Shown here piece after piece: positions 36,678-44,633 of a DNA stretch of 64,000 nucleotides. The position numbers and the translations under genes were made by a program. Location of the stretch: assembly GCF_002831585.1 (NCBI RefSeq), contig NZ_CP025113.1:1054001-1118000 (forward strand), in the 5' to 3' direction. Position 1 is the first letter of the stretch, and each line of letters begins with the position of its first letter. The notes under the pieces were generated by a model. The model saw only the letters and a list, made by a program, of their open reading frames with translations. It ran no database searches and was not told the DNA's origin. The DNA is from Bradyrhizobium sp. SK17. Its GTDB lineage: Bacteria > Pseudomonadota > Alphaproteobacteria > Rhizobiales > Xanthobacteraceae.

Positions 36678-38204
36678 TTACGCCGCGCGGGACGATCCGA
36701 CGTGGCGCTCGGGCCGATGCGACGACATCGATTCCTCTTCGCCATCCTGCGGCGCGCCCCAGAACTCCCGCACCGTCGGGCCGTCCTTCAGCCTGCGGTC
36801 GCGCAGGAAGCCGAGAATTTCGTGCGGCCAGACCCGGCGTCCCATCTGCGTGTACCAGCGCATCGCATGCCGCAGCCCGGCGTCGCGATGCAGCAGCACG
36901 CGCAGCAGGGCCTTCGGCCGGCATTGCAGCACCATCTCGGTGAACTTGAACCAGAGCAGCACGCGCCATGGCGGCATGTACCGGGTCGCGAGCACCTGAT
37001 GCTTGTAGTCCCAGAGTCTGCGATCGGTCTGGATCACGCGTCGCTCTGCCGCGAGACGGAAATACGGCGTCCAGCGATGCGGCGTGACGTAGAGCATCTG
37101 GATCTGATCCGGATCGTAGGAGAGCAACTGCCGCAGGCCGCGCCAGTGATCGCGATCGGTCTCCTCCTCGAAGCCGACCACCCAGGTCGCCATCGACAGG
37201 ATGCCGTGTTGGCGCATCAGCCTGATAGCCTCGCGGTCCGTCGTGGTGGTGGCGCCCTTGCGGATCAGCTCCAGCGTCTTCTCGTCGGTGTTCTCCATGC
37301 CGAGCAGGAAGCGCTGCCAGCCGGCCTTCTTGTAGAGATGCAGAATGTCGGCATCGCGGACGATATCGTCGGCGCGAGTCGATCCGACCAGGATCAGATC
37401 GACATTCTCCGCGATCAGCGCCTCGAGGAAGGTCCGCCAGGCTTTCTTCGAGACGGTCGGATTCTCGTCGGCGAAGTTGATCACCTTGACGCCGTGCTCG
37501 CGGTGCAGCCGCGCCAGCTCGCTGGCGAAGCGCACGGGATCGCGGTGCCGCCATCGCGTCCAGAAGCCGCGTTGGCCGCAGTAGTTGCAGAGATGCGGAC
37601 AGCCGCGCGAGAACTGCACGACGACGGCCCGCAGCCCGCCCCAATAGCTGTAGCGCGCGTGGTCGATCAATTCCCAGCCGATCCGATAGGCATCGAGGTC
37701 GCGGATCACGGGCGCGGGCGGCGTGACGCGCGGCCCATAATCGTCGCGGAATGCGATGCCGTTGATGATGCGGAGATCGCCGCCGGTCTCCAATGCCCGC
37801 ATCAGTTGGCGCGCGGTCTCCTCGCCTTCGCCGCGCACGATCGCGGTGACGTAACGCTCCTCGCGCAGGATGTCGCGCCAGTGATAGGTCGGAAACACGC
37901 CGCCATAGACGATCCGCACGTTCGGCAGGGCCTTGACGATCGCCTGCGCCACCTCGGTGATGACAGGATGGCCCGAGGTCGAACCGGAATGACCGAACAG
38001 GACGGCATCAGGTGAAAATCGCGATGCTTCCGCCACGATGGCCGTGAGCGGCATCGGCCCGAACTCGGCATCGACGAGAGCAACGTCGTGACCGTCGTCG
38101 ATCAGGGGACCACCGATCGACAGCAGGCCGAGCGGCGGCAGATGGTCGTCGGGAATCCGGCTGCCGATTGCCGGATGCGGCACGTTGATGAGAAGTATGC
38201 GCAT
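36678..38204 (-). CDS. B12-binding-domain radical SAM protein (BchE-like family)
   Basis: 508 residues from ATG 38204 (GGGAG 9 bases upstream). Residues about 1-135 read as a cobalamin-binding Rossmann domain (RILLINVPHPAIGSRIPDDH; IVYGGVFPTYHW), without the DxHxxG signature, as in BchE. The radical SAM motif RGCPHLCNYC gives Cys202, Cys206 and Cys209. ADENPTVSKKAW and ENTDEKTLELIRKG are like the corresponding BchE blocks. BchE itself makes the chlorophyll E ring without oxygen, but no other pigment genes are here; the neighbour upstream is a cis-prenyltransferase 112 bases away, so a lipid substrate is a reasonable guess. Confidence 0.82.
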   Translation of the reverse strand: MRILLINVPHPAIGSRIPDDHLPPLGLLSIGGPLIDDGHDVALVDAEFGPMPLTAIVAEASRFSPDAVLFGHSGSTSGHPVITEVAQAIVKALPNVRIVYGGVFPTYHWRDILREERYVTAIVRGEGEETARQLMRALETGGDLRIINGIAFRDDYGPRVTPPAPVIRDLDAYRIGWELIDHARYSYWGGLRAVVVQFSRGCPHLCNYCGQRGFWTRWRHRDPVRFASELARLHREHGVKVINFADENPTVSKKAWRTFLEALIAENVDLILVGSTRADDIVRDADILHLYKKAGWQRFLLGMENTDEKTLELIRKGATTTTDREAIRLMRQHGILSMATWVVGFEEETDRDHWRGLRQLLSYDPDQIQMLYVTPHRWTPYFRLAAERRVIQTDRRLWDYKHQVLATRYMPPWRVLLWFKFTEMVLQCRPKALLRVLLHRDAGLRHAMRWYTQMGRRVWPHEILGFLRDRRLKDGPTVREFWGAPQDGEEESMSSHRPERHVGSSRAA

Positions 38205-38316
38205 GGATGATCGCTCCCGCTTTGGTTGGCGTGATCGTTCGTCCCCGCATCTTGTGATGGAGAGCCCAACCCCCCGGCCGGGCTTTGGAAGAGAATGGAA
38301 GGCGCGGCCTGCCGCG

Positions 38317-39057
38317 CTAGAGATTCGCAACCTCCGCCGGCGCGATCGCGGTCAGCCCGCCGAAGCGGCGCTCGCGACGATGGAAGGAGGCGAGCGCGTC
38401 GGCGAGATCGTGGGCATCGAACTCGGGCCACATCCGCTCGGTGAAATGCAGCTCGGCATAGGCGCCTTCCCAGAGCAGGAAGTCCGACAGCCGCTTCTCG
38501 CCCGAGGTGCGGATGATCAGGTCGACATCGCGCAGGCCGACTTCGCCGGTGATCAGGTCAGCGAAGCTCTCACGGCTCAACTGACCGGCACCGGCGGCGC
38601 GCGCCGCGGCGTTCAGGATCGCATCGCGCGCCGAATAGTCGATCGCAATGCGCAGATGCAGCGTGGTGCCGTCGGCGGTCGCGGCCTCGGCGCGCCCGAT
38701 CGCGTTGGCAATGCCGTCGGGCAAGCGGTCGCGGCGGCCGATCACGGTGAGGCGGACGCCATTGCGCACCAGTGCGGCGATCTCGTTGGCGAGATAGAAC
38801 CGCAGCAGCCCCATCAGCGCGGTGACTTCTGCCTTCGGACGACGCCAATTGTCGCTCGAGAACGCATAGAGCGTCAGCGTGCCGACGCCCTGGTCCGGCG
38901 CGGCTTCGACGATGCGGCGGATCGCCTCGACGCCGGCCTCGTGGCCGCGCAGCCGCGACAGGCCGCGCCGCGTCGCCCAACGGCCATTGCCGTCCATGAT
39001 GATGCCGACATGCAGCCGCGCGGCGGCCACCGGCTCGAGTGCGACATTACTTTGCAT
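38317..39057 (-). CDS. uppS: Isoprenyl (undecaprenyl-type) diphosphate synthase paralogue
   Basis: 246 residues, cis-prenyltransferase. [13 protein letters not shown] carries the catalytic Asp22; [30 protein letters not shown] and [20 protein letters not shown] complete the substrate and diphosphate sites. The essential enzyme is usually encoded beside dxr and cdsA; this copy is instead placed between a winged-helix regulator and a radical SAM gene, so it may be a second, specialised enzyme. Its ATG (39055-39057) lies inside a palindromic operator, ACTTTG-N5-CAAAGT. A TTG 18 bases upstream is the alternative start. Confidence 0.9.
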   Translation of the reverse strand: MQSNVALEPVAAARLHVGIIMDGNGRWATRRGLSRLRGHEAGVEAIRRIVEAAPDQGVGTLTLYAFSSDNWRRPKAEVTALMGLLRFYLANEIAALVRNGVRLTVIGRRDRLPDGIANAIGRAEAATADGTTLHLRIAIDYSARDAILNAAARAAGAGQLSRESFADLITGEVGLRDVDLIIRTSGEKRLSDFLLWEGAYAELHFTERMWPEFDAHDLADALASFHRRERRFGGLTAIAPAEVANL

Positions 39058-39065
39058 TACAAAGT
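39049..39065. promoter_or_regulatory. Palindromic operator over the uppS start codon
   Basis: ACTTTG-CATTA-CAAAGT. The same palindrome (ACTTTG-TATTG-CAAAGT) lies before the membrane-protein gene at 40105-40121. The regulator encoded between the two sites is the natural binder. Confidence 0.7.
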
Positions 39066-39087
39066 CTCCGGTCAAAAAACGGGATGA

Positions 39088-39492
39088 TCAAATCGGCTGG
39101 ATACCGAACCGGCCGGACGTTCCGTCGTCCTTGCCGGCGGTCTTTTCGGCGGTGCCGGCAGCCTTGGCCGCATCGCGGACCAATTGCTCGAGCACGGCGA
39201 GATAATCGAGGAAGCGGCGGCGGCCGCTCTTGGTCAACCGGCAGCTGGTGTGTGGGCGATTGCCTTCATAGCCCTTGATGACGTCGACGAGGCCGGCCTC
39301 CTGCAACACCTGCAAATGCCGGCTGAGATTACCGTCGGTCAGCCCGCAGAGCTGCTTGAGATCGGCGAAGGCGAGCCCCTTCGGATGCGCCATCAACGAG
39401 GTCAACAGTCCGAGCCGCGCCTTCTCATGGATGACGCGGTCGAGGCCATCATAGGCGAATGGCGCGGTGGTCACGTCAGTCTTCGGCATCAT
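39088..39492 (-). CDS. Winged-helix transcriptional regulator (HTH_34/ArsR-like)
   Basis: 134 residues. KARLGLLTSLMAHPKGLAFA, LKQLCGLTDGNLSRHLQVLQ and GYEGNRPHTSCRLTKSGRRR are the helix-turn-helix and wing of the small one-domain regulators usually paired with a membrane protein. The tail (EKTAGKDDGTSGRF) is flexible. It overlaps the end of the membrane-protein gene by 17 bases and precedes uppS by 30 bases, so all three are probably cotranscribed. Confidence 0.88.
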   Translation of the reverse strand: MMPKTDVTTAPFAYDGLDRVIHEKARLGLLTSLMAHPKGLAFADLKQLCGLTDGNLSRHLQVLQEAGLVDVIKGYEGNRPHTSCRLTKSGRRRFLDYLAVLEQLVRDAAKAAGTAEKTAGKDDGTSGRFGIQPI

Positions 39493-40093
39493 TGTCTCCG
39501 GATGCGAAATACAACAGTGCCGCGAGCAGCAACTGGCCGATCGCGAACGGCAGTCCCATGGTCCAGGGCGACAGCGCGTGGCTCTGGCTTGCGATCAGCA
39601 GCACCGTGAAGCCCGACAGGAAATACCAAGCGCCACCGAGCGCGATCGTGCGCGGCAGCAGCCGGACCGAGGCGAACACGCCGAGGCTGACCAGCACCTG
39701 CCACAGGCCGGGCAGCATCCACAGCGTCTCCGGCGCGAATTTCCATTGCAGGATCGCCAGCAGCACGCCGGCGATAGCAGCCGGCACGAACTGCTCGATC
39801 GCCTGTTGCACCATGGCGTCGGCAAGGCCGGAATGATGCCGCCGCGAACGCGCCTGCATTTCGATCCAGATAAGCACCGCCGACAGCAGGGCGGCCGCCG
39901 CCCAGCCCGCGAGGAACGCGATCGGATGGCCGGTCGGATCGGCAAGCCAGAGATGTTGGGCGAGCGCGGTGACGAATGCGATGCCGCTGGTGGCGGCGAC
40001 GGTCGCCGGACCATAGCCGCGGAACGCGGTTCCTGCCGCAATCTGATTGCGGATCGCGAGGATGTCGGCCAACGCCTTGTCGAGGTCGCGCAT
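39476..40093 (-). CDS. Integral membrane protein paired with winged-helix regulator
   Basis: 205 residues with six hydrophobic segments (among them SGIAFVTALAQHLWL, FLAGWAAAALLSAVLIWI, AIAGVLLAILQWKF, WYFLSGFTVLLIASQS, IGQLLLAALLYFASG). First gene of the run toward uppS and the radical SAM gene. Membrane proteins of this type next to HTH_34 regulators are common and uncharacterised. The start lies 12 bases downstream of a palindromic operator, so the gene should be regulated by the next one. Confidence 0.82.
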   Translation of the reverse strand: MRDLDKALADILAIRNQIAAGTAFRGYGPATVAATSGIAFVTALAQHLWLADPTGHPIAFLAGWAAAALLSAVLIWIEMQARSRRHHSGLADAMVQQAIEQFVPAAIAGVLLAILQWKFAPETLWMLPGLWQVLVSLGVFASVRLLPRTIALGGAWYFLSGFTVLLIASQSHALSPWTMGLPFAIGQLLLAALLYFASGDNDAED

Positions 40094-40104
40094 GATTCGC
40101 CCGA

Positions 40105-40121
40105 ACTTTGTATTGCAAAGT
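40105..40121. promoter_or_regulatory. Palindromic operator upstream of the membrane-protein gene
   Basis: ACTTTG-TATTG-CAAAGT, identical half-sites to the palindrome over the uppS start codon. It begins 12 bases before the ATG at 40093. Confidence 0.72.
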
Positions 40122-40221
40122 ATACGGGATTACCAAGTAAAGGCAAGCGCCATCGCGCTGGTCGCCGCGCGGGATGCTTAATGGACGGTTACTGCGCGAA
40201 TTGCGGCGGAAGCGTGCCGCC

Positions 40222-40581
40222 TCACACCTTCACCAGGCTGGCGAAGCCGCCATAGATCATCCGCTTGACGTCGAACGGCACGGTGTTCGGGTTCATCGTC
40301 GGTGACAGACGAGGATCGGCCATCACCTTGGCGTTGATCCGGTCGCGCTGGGCGCGCGACTTGTAGGTGATCCAGGCGAACACGACGGTTTCGCCCGGCT
40401 TCAGCTTCACGCTTTGCGGAAACGACGTCAGCTTGCCCCGCTTGACGTCGTCGGCGACCCATTCGCGATAATCCAGCGCGCCATATTCGCGCCAGACCTT
40501 GCCGGCCTTCTTCGAGAGCTGAGCATAGGCTTTGAGTTTCTTCTTCGGCACCGCGACGACGAAACCATCGACGTAAGGCAT
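40222..40581 (-). CDS. DUF1428 family protein
   Basis: 119 residues; starts MPYVDGFVVAVPKKKLKAYA, the family signature, followed by KVWREYGALDYREWVADDVK and VFAWITYKSRAQRDRINAKV. DUF1428 is a small dimeric alpha/beta-barrel family of unknown activity, common in rhizobia near ArsR/AHSA1 modules such as the one that follows here. Confidence 0.92.
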   Translation of the reverse strand: MPYVDGFVVAVPKKKLKAYAQLSKKAGKVWREYGALDYREWVADDVKRGKLTSFPQSVKLKPGETVVFAWITYKSRAQRDRINAKVMADPRLSPTMNPNTVPFDVKRMIYGGFASLVKV

Positions 40582-40605
40582 TTGGGCTTCCCTGTTCCAT
40601 TTGGT

Positions 40606-40718
40606 CGTCACTGCGAAGGGCGAAGCAACGAAGCAATCCTGCGCTTGCAGCGCAACGGATTGCTTCGCTGAACCTGTCATCGGACGCGCATTGGCGCGAC
40701 GGATGGCTCGCAATGACC
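40606..40718. repeat. Palindromic intergenic repeat
   Basis: CGTCACTGCGAAGGGCGAAGC ... GGATTGCTTCGCTG ... GGCTCGCAATGACCG. It shares GAAGCAATCC/GGATTGCTTCG with the repeat at 46223-46310, so both are members of one family. It lies over the start side of the DUF1428 gene. Confidence 0.7.
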
Positions 40719-40737
40719 GCGCATGACGCGTTGCGCG

Positions 40738-41475
40738 TCAGCTGTGACAGCAGGATGCCTGAACCGGCGCCGGTTGGTACTGGTCACGTAGCCGCACCCA
40801 ATCCATCGGATAGGGCAACCCCTCCTCGTGGCGGCCGAGTGGCGTCAGGTCGAGATAGTGATAGGCCGCATTCATCATGTCGAGGCCGCGCGAATAGGTC
40901 GAATAAGTGTGGAAGATCGCGCCGTCCTGGTCGCGATAGAACACGCTGACGCCCGGGGCCTCCTCACTGCCGAACGGCGTGGTGCCGTAATTGTAGAGCG
41001 TCGCGCCGGACTTCAGCTGCTCAGGCGAGAAGGTGACCGCATAATCGTAGTTGAAGTCGTTGGCGCCCGACGACACCCAGTCGAAGGTCCAGCCCATCCG
41101 CTGCTTGAACGCCTCGAGCTTGGCCAGCGGCGCCCGCGAGATCGCGACCATCGTGGTGTCGCGCGCGGCCAGGTGCGGCACCATGCGCTCGAAACCATCG
41201 ACCCAGAACGAGCAGCTCTTGCATGCCGCGTCCCATTCGGGTGCGAACATCACGTGCTGCACCACGAGCTGCGGCCTGCCCCTGAAGAGATCGCCGAGCC
41301 TCACCTTGCCTTCAGGCCCATCGAACACATAGTCCTTGTCGACCTTGACCCAGGGCAATTCGCGGCGCTGCCGGCTCACCGCTTCGCGGGCCTGGGTGAG
41401 CTCCTTCTCGCTGGCCATCAGTGCCTTGCGGGCTGCGATCCACTCGTCGCGCGAAACGATCTTGTGCTGTTGCAT
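40738..41475 (-). CDS. DUF899 thioredoxin-like protein
   Basis: 245 residues. EWIAARKALMASEKELTQAR, then a thioredoxin-like core with HVMFAPEWDAACKSCSFWVD (Cys pair) and VSVFYRDQDGAIFHTYSTYS are characteristic of DUF899. A C-terminal CCHS adds two cysteines. Likely a redox protein. Third gene of an ArsR - AHSA1 - DUF899 run, 18 bases after the AHSA1 gene. Confidence 0.9.
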   Translation of the reverse strand: MQQHKIVSRDEWIAARKALMASEKELTQAREAVSRQRRELPWVKVDKDYVFDGPEGKVRLGDLFRGRPQLVVQHVMFAPEWDAACKSCSFWVDGFERMVPHLAARDTTMVAISRAPLAKLEAFKQRMGWTFDWVSSGANDFNYDYAVTFSPEQLKSGATLYNYGTTPFGSEEAPGVSVFYRDQDGAIFHTYSTYSRGLDMMNAAYHYLDLTPLGRHEEGLPYPMDWVRLRDQYQPAPVQASCCHS

Positions 41476-41493
41476 GAGATGCTCCTTTGCAGA

Positions 41494-41988
41494 TCAGGCG
41501 TCGACATATTGTTGCAGGTTGCCGAGGGATTCGCTCCAGCCGCGCCTGTGGTTGTCGCGCGCGGTTTCGTCTGTGAACTGGGCGTGATGGAAGGTGAGCA
41601 GCGTGCCGCCGGCGTCCGGCTTGATCGACACCGTCACCTCGGACTCGCGCTCGGGGGTCGAGTGCCAGGCCCAGCTGAACACCAGTCTTTCGTTCGGCAC
41701 CACCTCGCGATAGACGCCGCCGACCTCGTGATGTTCGCCGCTCATCCCGGTGAATCTGATCCGGTAGCGTCCGCCGACGCGGACGTCGAGTTCGGCCTGT
41801 GTCGTGCCGGGCTTGAGCTCGCCGGGACCGAACCAGTGCACTAGGTTTTCCGGCTCGATCCACGCGGCGTAGACTTTTTCCGGCCGCGCGCGGAGATGCC
41901 GCGTGAGGGTGAGGCTTGGCCGCGCGGACTCTGGGCGAGCGGCAAGATCGGCTGCGGCTGCGGATTTTTCGGCCGGTTTACTGACCAT
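41494..41988 (-). CDS. SRPBCC/AHSA1-family protein
   Basis: 164 residues. SLTLTRHLRARPEKVYAAWI and LVHWFGPGE start the START-like fold, RYRIRFTGMSGEHHEVGGVY and FHHAQFTDETARDNHRRGWS complete the AHSA1-type pattern (a hydrophobic cavity protein). The N-terminal 25 residues are Ala-rich and overlap the end of the ArsR gene by about 148 bases in another frame, an unusually long overlap. Confidence 0.9.
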   Translation of the reverse strand: MVSKPAEKSAAAADLAARPESARPSLTLTRHLRARPEKVYAAWIEPENLVHWFGPGELKPGTTQAELDVRVGGRYRIRFTGMSGEHHEVGGVYREVVPNERLVFSWAWHSTPERESEVTVSIKPDAGGTLLTFHHAQFTDETARDNHRRGWSESLGNLQQYVDA

Positions 41989-42317
41989 GGGTCTTCCTCC
42001 ACAAAAGCTGCAAGGCGGTCGAGATTGTCGGACCAGAATTGCGCATAGCGATTGAGCCAGTTCATCGCCTGCTCCATCGGCCTGGCAGTGAGCCGGCAGG
42101 CCACCGTGCGTCCGGTCTTCTCGCGCGCGACGAGACCCGCATCCGTGAGTACGTCGAGATGCTTCATGATCGCGGGCAACGACATCGCGAATGGCTGCGC
42201 CAGCTCGCTCACCGACAGGCCGTCCTGCTCGCCGAGCCGCGCCAGCAGCGCGCGGCGGGTGGGATCGGACAGCGCGGCAAAGGTGCGGTCCAGCGCTTCG
42301 TCTTGATACTTAACCAT
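41841..42317 (-). CDS. ArsR-family transcriptional regulator
   Basis: 158 residues. ALDRTFAALSDPTRRALLAR and LSVSELAQPFAMSLPAIMKH are the ArsR helix-turn-helix. No metal-binding cysteines; such members are typical partners of AHSA1 proteins. The regulator proper ends near residue 105; the basic tail of about 50 residues (ISARGRKKSTPRGSSRKT) lies in the DNA shared with the AHSA1 gene and may not matter. Confidence 0.9.
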   Translation of the reverse strand: MVKYQDEALDRTFAALSDPTRRALLARLGEQDGLSVSELAQPFAMSLPAIMKHLDVLTDAGLVAREKTGRTVACRLTARPMEQAMNWLNRYAQFWSDNLDRLAAFVEEDPWSVNRPKNPQPQPILPLAQSPRGQASPSRGISARGRKKSTPRGSSRKT

Positions 42318-42437
42318 ACGGTTTACTATAAGCGCAAACCGCGCCGCGTCAAGCGCGCGGCTTCACGATCGCGTCAGGATGGGGCAGGGCGACGATCGAT
42401 GTCGTGGCCGCTGGCAACCGTCGTGCTGTGGTGGGAC

Positions 42438-42722
42438 CTAGTCGGGATAGACCGTCCGGTGCCGGCGATGATCACGGCGCGGCGACGGCGGCGGTGGCTG
42501 GCGAAACAGGAAGCGCGGGTTTTCACCGCAAGCGAGATACCGCCCCGACACGCTGGCCTGGCATTGCTCGAAGGTCTGATAGGCGCATTCGCCGGGATAG
42601 CCGAGGTCCGGCCCCTGTGCGCACCACGGATAGTCATAATCGGCGGCGGCCGGCGTGATGCCCGCCGCACCGGCAAGCGTCATCGTTCCCAGGACAAGCA
42701 CTGCCAATCGCCATGTGCGCAT
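42438..42722 (-). CDS. DUF3551 secreted protein
   Basis: 94 residues from ATG 42722. Signal peptide RTWRLAVLVLGTMTLAGAAG, then YPWCAQGPDLGYPGECAYQT and CQASVSGRYLACGENPRF: four cysteines in the DUF3551 pattern, a small periplasmic family almost confined to Bradyrhizobium and relatives. The tail is Pro/Arg-rich. Function unknown. Confidence 0.85.
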   Translation of the reverse strand: MRTWRLAVLVLGTMTLAGAAGITPAAADYDYPWCAQGPDLGYPGECAYQTFEQCQASVSGRYLACGENPRFLFRQPPPPSPRRDHRRHRTVYPD

Positions 42723-42887
42723 GATCCAACCCGCTCCGACTCTCAGGGTATCGCCGTCACTCAAGCGCGGCATACCGGGTTAGGTTCCCGATTGCTACCC
42801 TATTCGGCTTCAAGCCGGTCAATTTTGCAGCCGGGCGCAAGACAAGCCCGCGCGCGCCGGACTTGTCTTGCGCATTCAGCTCGAGAC

Positions 42888-43859
42888 CTACTCGACCTTG
42901 AGGCCGGCGAACTCGACCACCTTCTTCCACTTGTCGGTCTCGGCCTTGATGTCGTTGCCGAAGGCGTCCGGCGTCTGGATCAGCGAGTCGCCGCCGAGCT
43001 CGACCAGGCGCTTGCGCATGTCCGGTTCGGCGAGCACGGCGTTGATCTCGCCGTTGAGCTTGGCGACCAGCTCCTTCGGTGTGTTCTTCGGCGCGCCCAT
43101 GCCGAACAGCGCGCTGGCCTCATAGCCCTTCACGGTCTCGGCGATCGCCGGCACGTCGGGCAGTTGCGAGGAGCGCTCCGTCGTCGTCACGCCGAGCGCG
43201 CGCAGCGAGCCGGAACGGATGTGCTGGATGATCGAGGGCATGTTGTCGAAGATCACCTGCACCTGACCGCCGAGCATGTCGGTGATCGCGGGCGCCGCGC
43301 CGCGATACGGCACATGCTGCATCTTGCAGCCGGTCATCGACATGAACATCTCGCCGGAGAGATGCACCGAGGTGCCGTTGCCGGACGAGGCCATGTTCAC
43401 CTTGCCGGGATTGGCCTTCACGTATTCGATGAACTCGGCGACGTTCTTCGCCGGAACGTCCTTGTTCACCGTCATCACGTTCGGCACGCGGTTGAAGGAG
43501 GCAACCGGCGCGACGTCGCGCACGAAGTTGAACTTCAGATTGGCATAGAGCGAAGCGTTGATGTAGTTCGCCGGATTGACCAGCAGCACGGTGTAGCCGT
43601 CCGGCTCGGCGTTGATCGCAGCCTCGGTGCCGATATTGTTGCCGGCGCCCGGCTTGTTCTCGATCACGAATTGCTGCCCGAGCTTTTCCGACAGCCGCTG
43701 CCCGATCAGGCGCGCGATGATGTCGGTGGCGCCGCCCGGCGGATAGCCCACGATCCAGCGCACCGGCCGCGCCGGATAATCGGCTGCGGATGCGCGGCCG
43801 ATCGCGAATGTCGAAATCCCCGACCCGATCAGGCCCAGCGCAGTGCGGCGTGAAATCAT
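42888..43859 (-). CDS. Tripartite tricarboxylate transporter substrate-binding protein (Bug/TctC)
   Basis: 323 residues from ATG 43859 with a Tat-like signal (SRRTALGLIGSGISTFAIG). YPARPVRWIVGYPPGGATD, GNNIGTEAAINAEPDGYT and VHLSGEMFMSMTG are standard Bug blocks. It would bind a carboxylate in the periplasm. No TctA/TctB membrane subunits are linked, which is common for Bug proteins. Confidence 0.92.
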   Translation of the reverse strand: MISRRTALGLIGSGISTFAIGRASAADYPARPVRWIVGYPPGGATDIIARLIGQRLSEKLGQQFVIENKPGAGNNIGTEAAINAEPDGYTVLLVNPANYINASLYANLKFNFVRDVAPVASFNRVPNVMTVNKDVPAKNVAEFIEYVKANPGKVNMASSGNGTSVHLSGEMFMSMTGCKMQHVPYRGAAPAITDMLGGQVQVIFDNMPSIIQHIRSGSLRALGVTTTERSSQLPDVPAIAETVKGYEASALFGMGAPKNTPKELVAKLNGEINAVLAEPDMRKRLVELGGDSLIQTPDAFGNDIKAETDKWKKVVEFAGLKVE

Positions 43860-44007
43860 GAAGTCTCTCCCGATCCAGCAGGGTTTGCTCCCCTGCCCGT
43901 TTCTGTTGCGTTGCGTGCGGCGCGGTTTTAACAAACAATGTCTGGAGCGGCCAGTGCGACACGTACGCCACCGACCGCGACGAAAGACTAAGCTGCAATC
44001 TCGTTAT

Positions 44008-44056
44008 GACGCGTTTTCTTCACGCGAACCGGTGTCCACTTCGCTGGAAAACGCTC
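44008..44056. repeat. 49-bp intergenic repeat, copy 1
   Basis: Its reverse complement matches 55041-55089 at 47 of 49 positions. It is itself partly palindromic (GACGCGTTTTC ... GAAAACGCTC). It sits just before the VOC gene at 44077 and ends 20 bases from its start. Confidence 0.9.
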
Positions 44057-44076
44057 TGGACCGAAGAGGATCGATC

Positions 44077-44496
44077 ATGTCCGTCAAGGTGAATGGGCTC
44101 GACCATCTCGTGATCAACGTCACCGATGTCGTGCGCTCTGTTGCCTGGTACAGCAGGATTCTCGGCATGGAAGTGAAGGTGTTCGATCCCGGCAAGGGCA
44201 AGACACCGCGCACCTCGCTTGTGTTCGGCAACCAGAAGATCAATGTGCGGCCGCGCGATGCCGACAAGGTGGAGTGGTTCACCGCCGATCACGAGGCGGC
44301 CGGCAGCGACGACCTCTGCTTCCTCACCTCGAGCACACCGGAGCAGGTGGTTGCGCATCTGAAAGCCAATGGCGTCAAGATCGAGGAAGGCCCGGTCGCC
44401 AAGCAGGGCGCGCGCGGCACGCTGCGATCGGTCTACTGCCGCGATCCCGACGGCAGCCTGATCGAGATTTCGTCGTACGAGGATGGCGCGAAGTAG
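44077..44496 (+). CDS. VOC-family (glyoxalase-fold) protein
   Basis: 139 residues with paired beta-alpha-beta-beta-beta units: LDHLVINVTDVVRSVAWYSR at the N-terminus (metal ligand His) and YCRDPDGSLIEISSY at the end (metal ligand Glu). AGAGGA is about 9 bases before the ATG. Next to an acyl-CoA synthetase-like gene on the same strand; the substrate is unknown. Confidence 0.9.
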   Translation: MSVKVNGLDHLVINVTDVVRSVAWYSRILGMEVKVFDPGKGKTPRTSLVFGNQKINVRPRDADKVEWFTADHEAAGSDDLCFLTSSTPEQVVAHLKANGVKIEEGPVAKQGARGTLRSVYCRDPDGSLIEISSYEDGAK

Positions 44497-44633
44497 CTTC
44501 CGCGCCACGTCTTCCGCGCGACGGAACGGATTGCTCCATCGCTACGCTTCCGATTTGCTCTCGGCGCACACCGATGGCAGAACTGCTCCCAACCAAGACC
44601 AATCGCGGCCGGCAAAGCCGCGCGGGAGGACAC

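Noticed and set aside
42039..43853. A 604-codon plus-strand frame opposite the ArsR and Bug genes
   Set aside because: Antisense shadow; it crosses several intergenic regions and has no recognisable domain.
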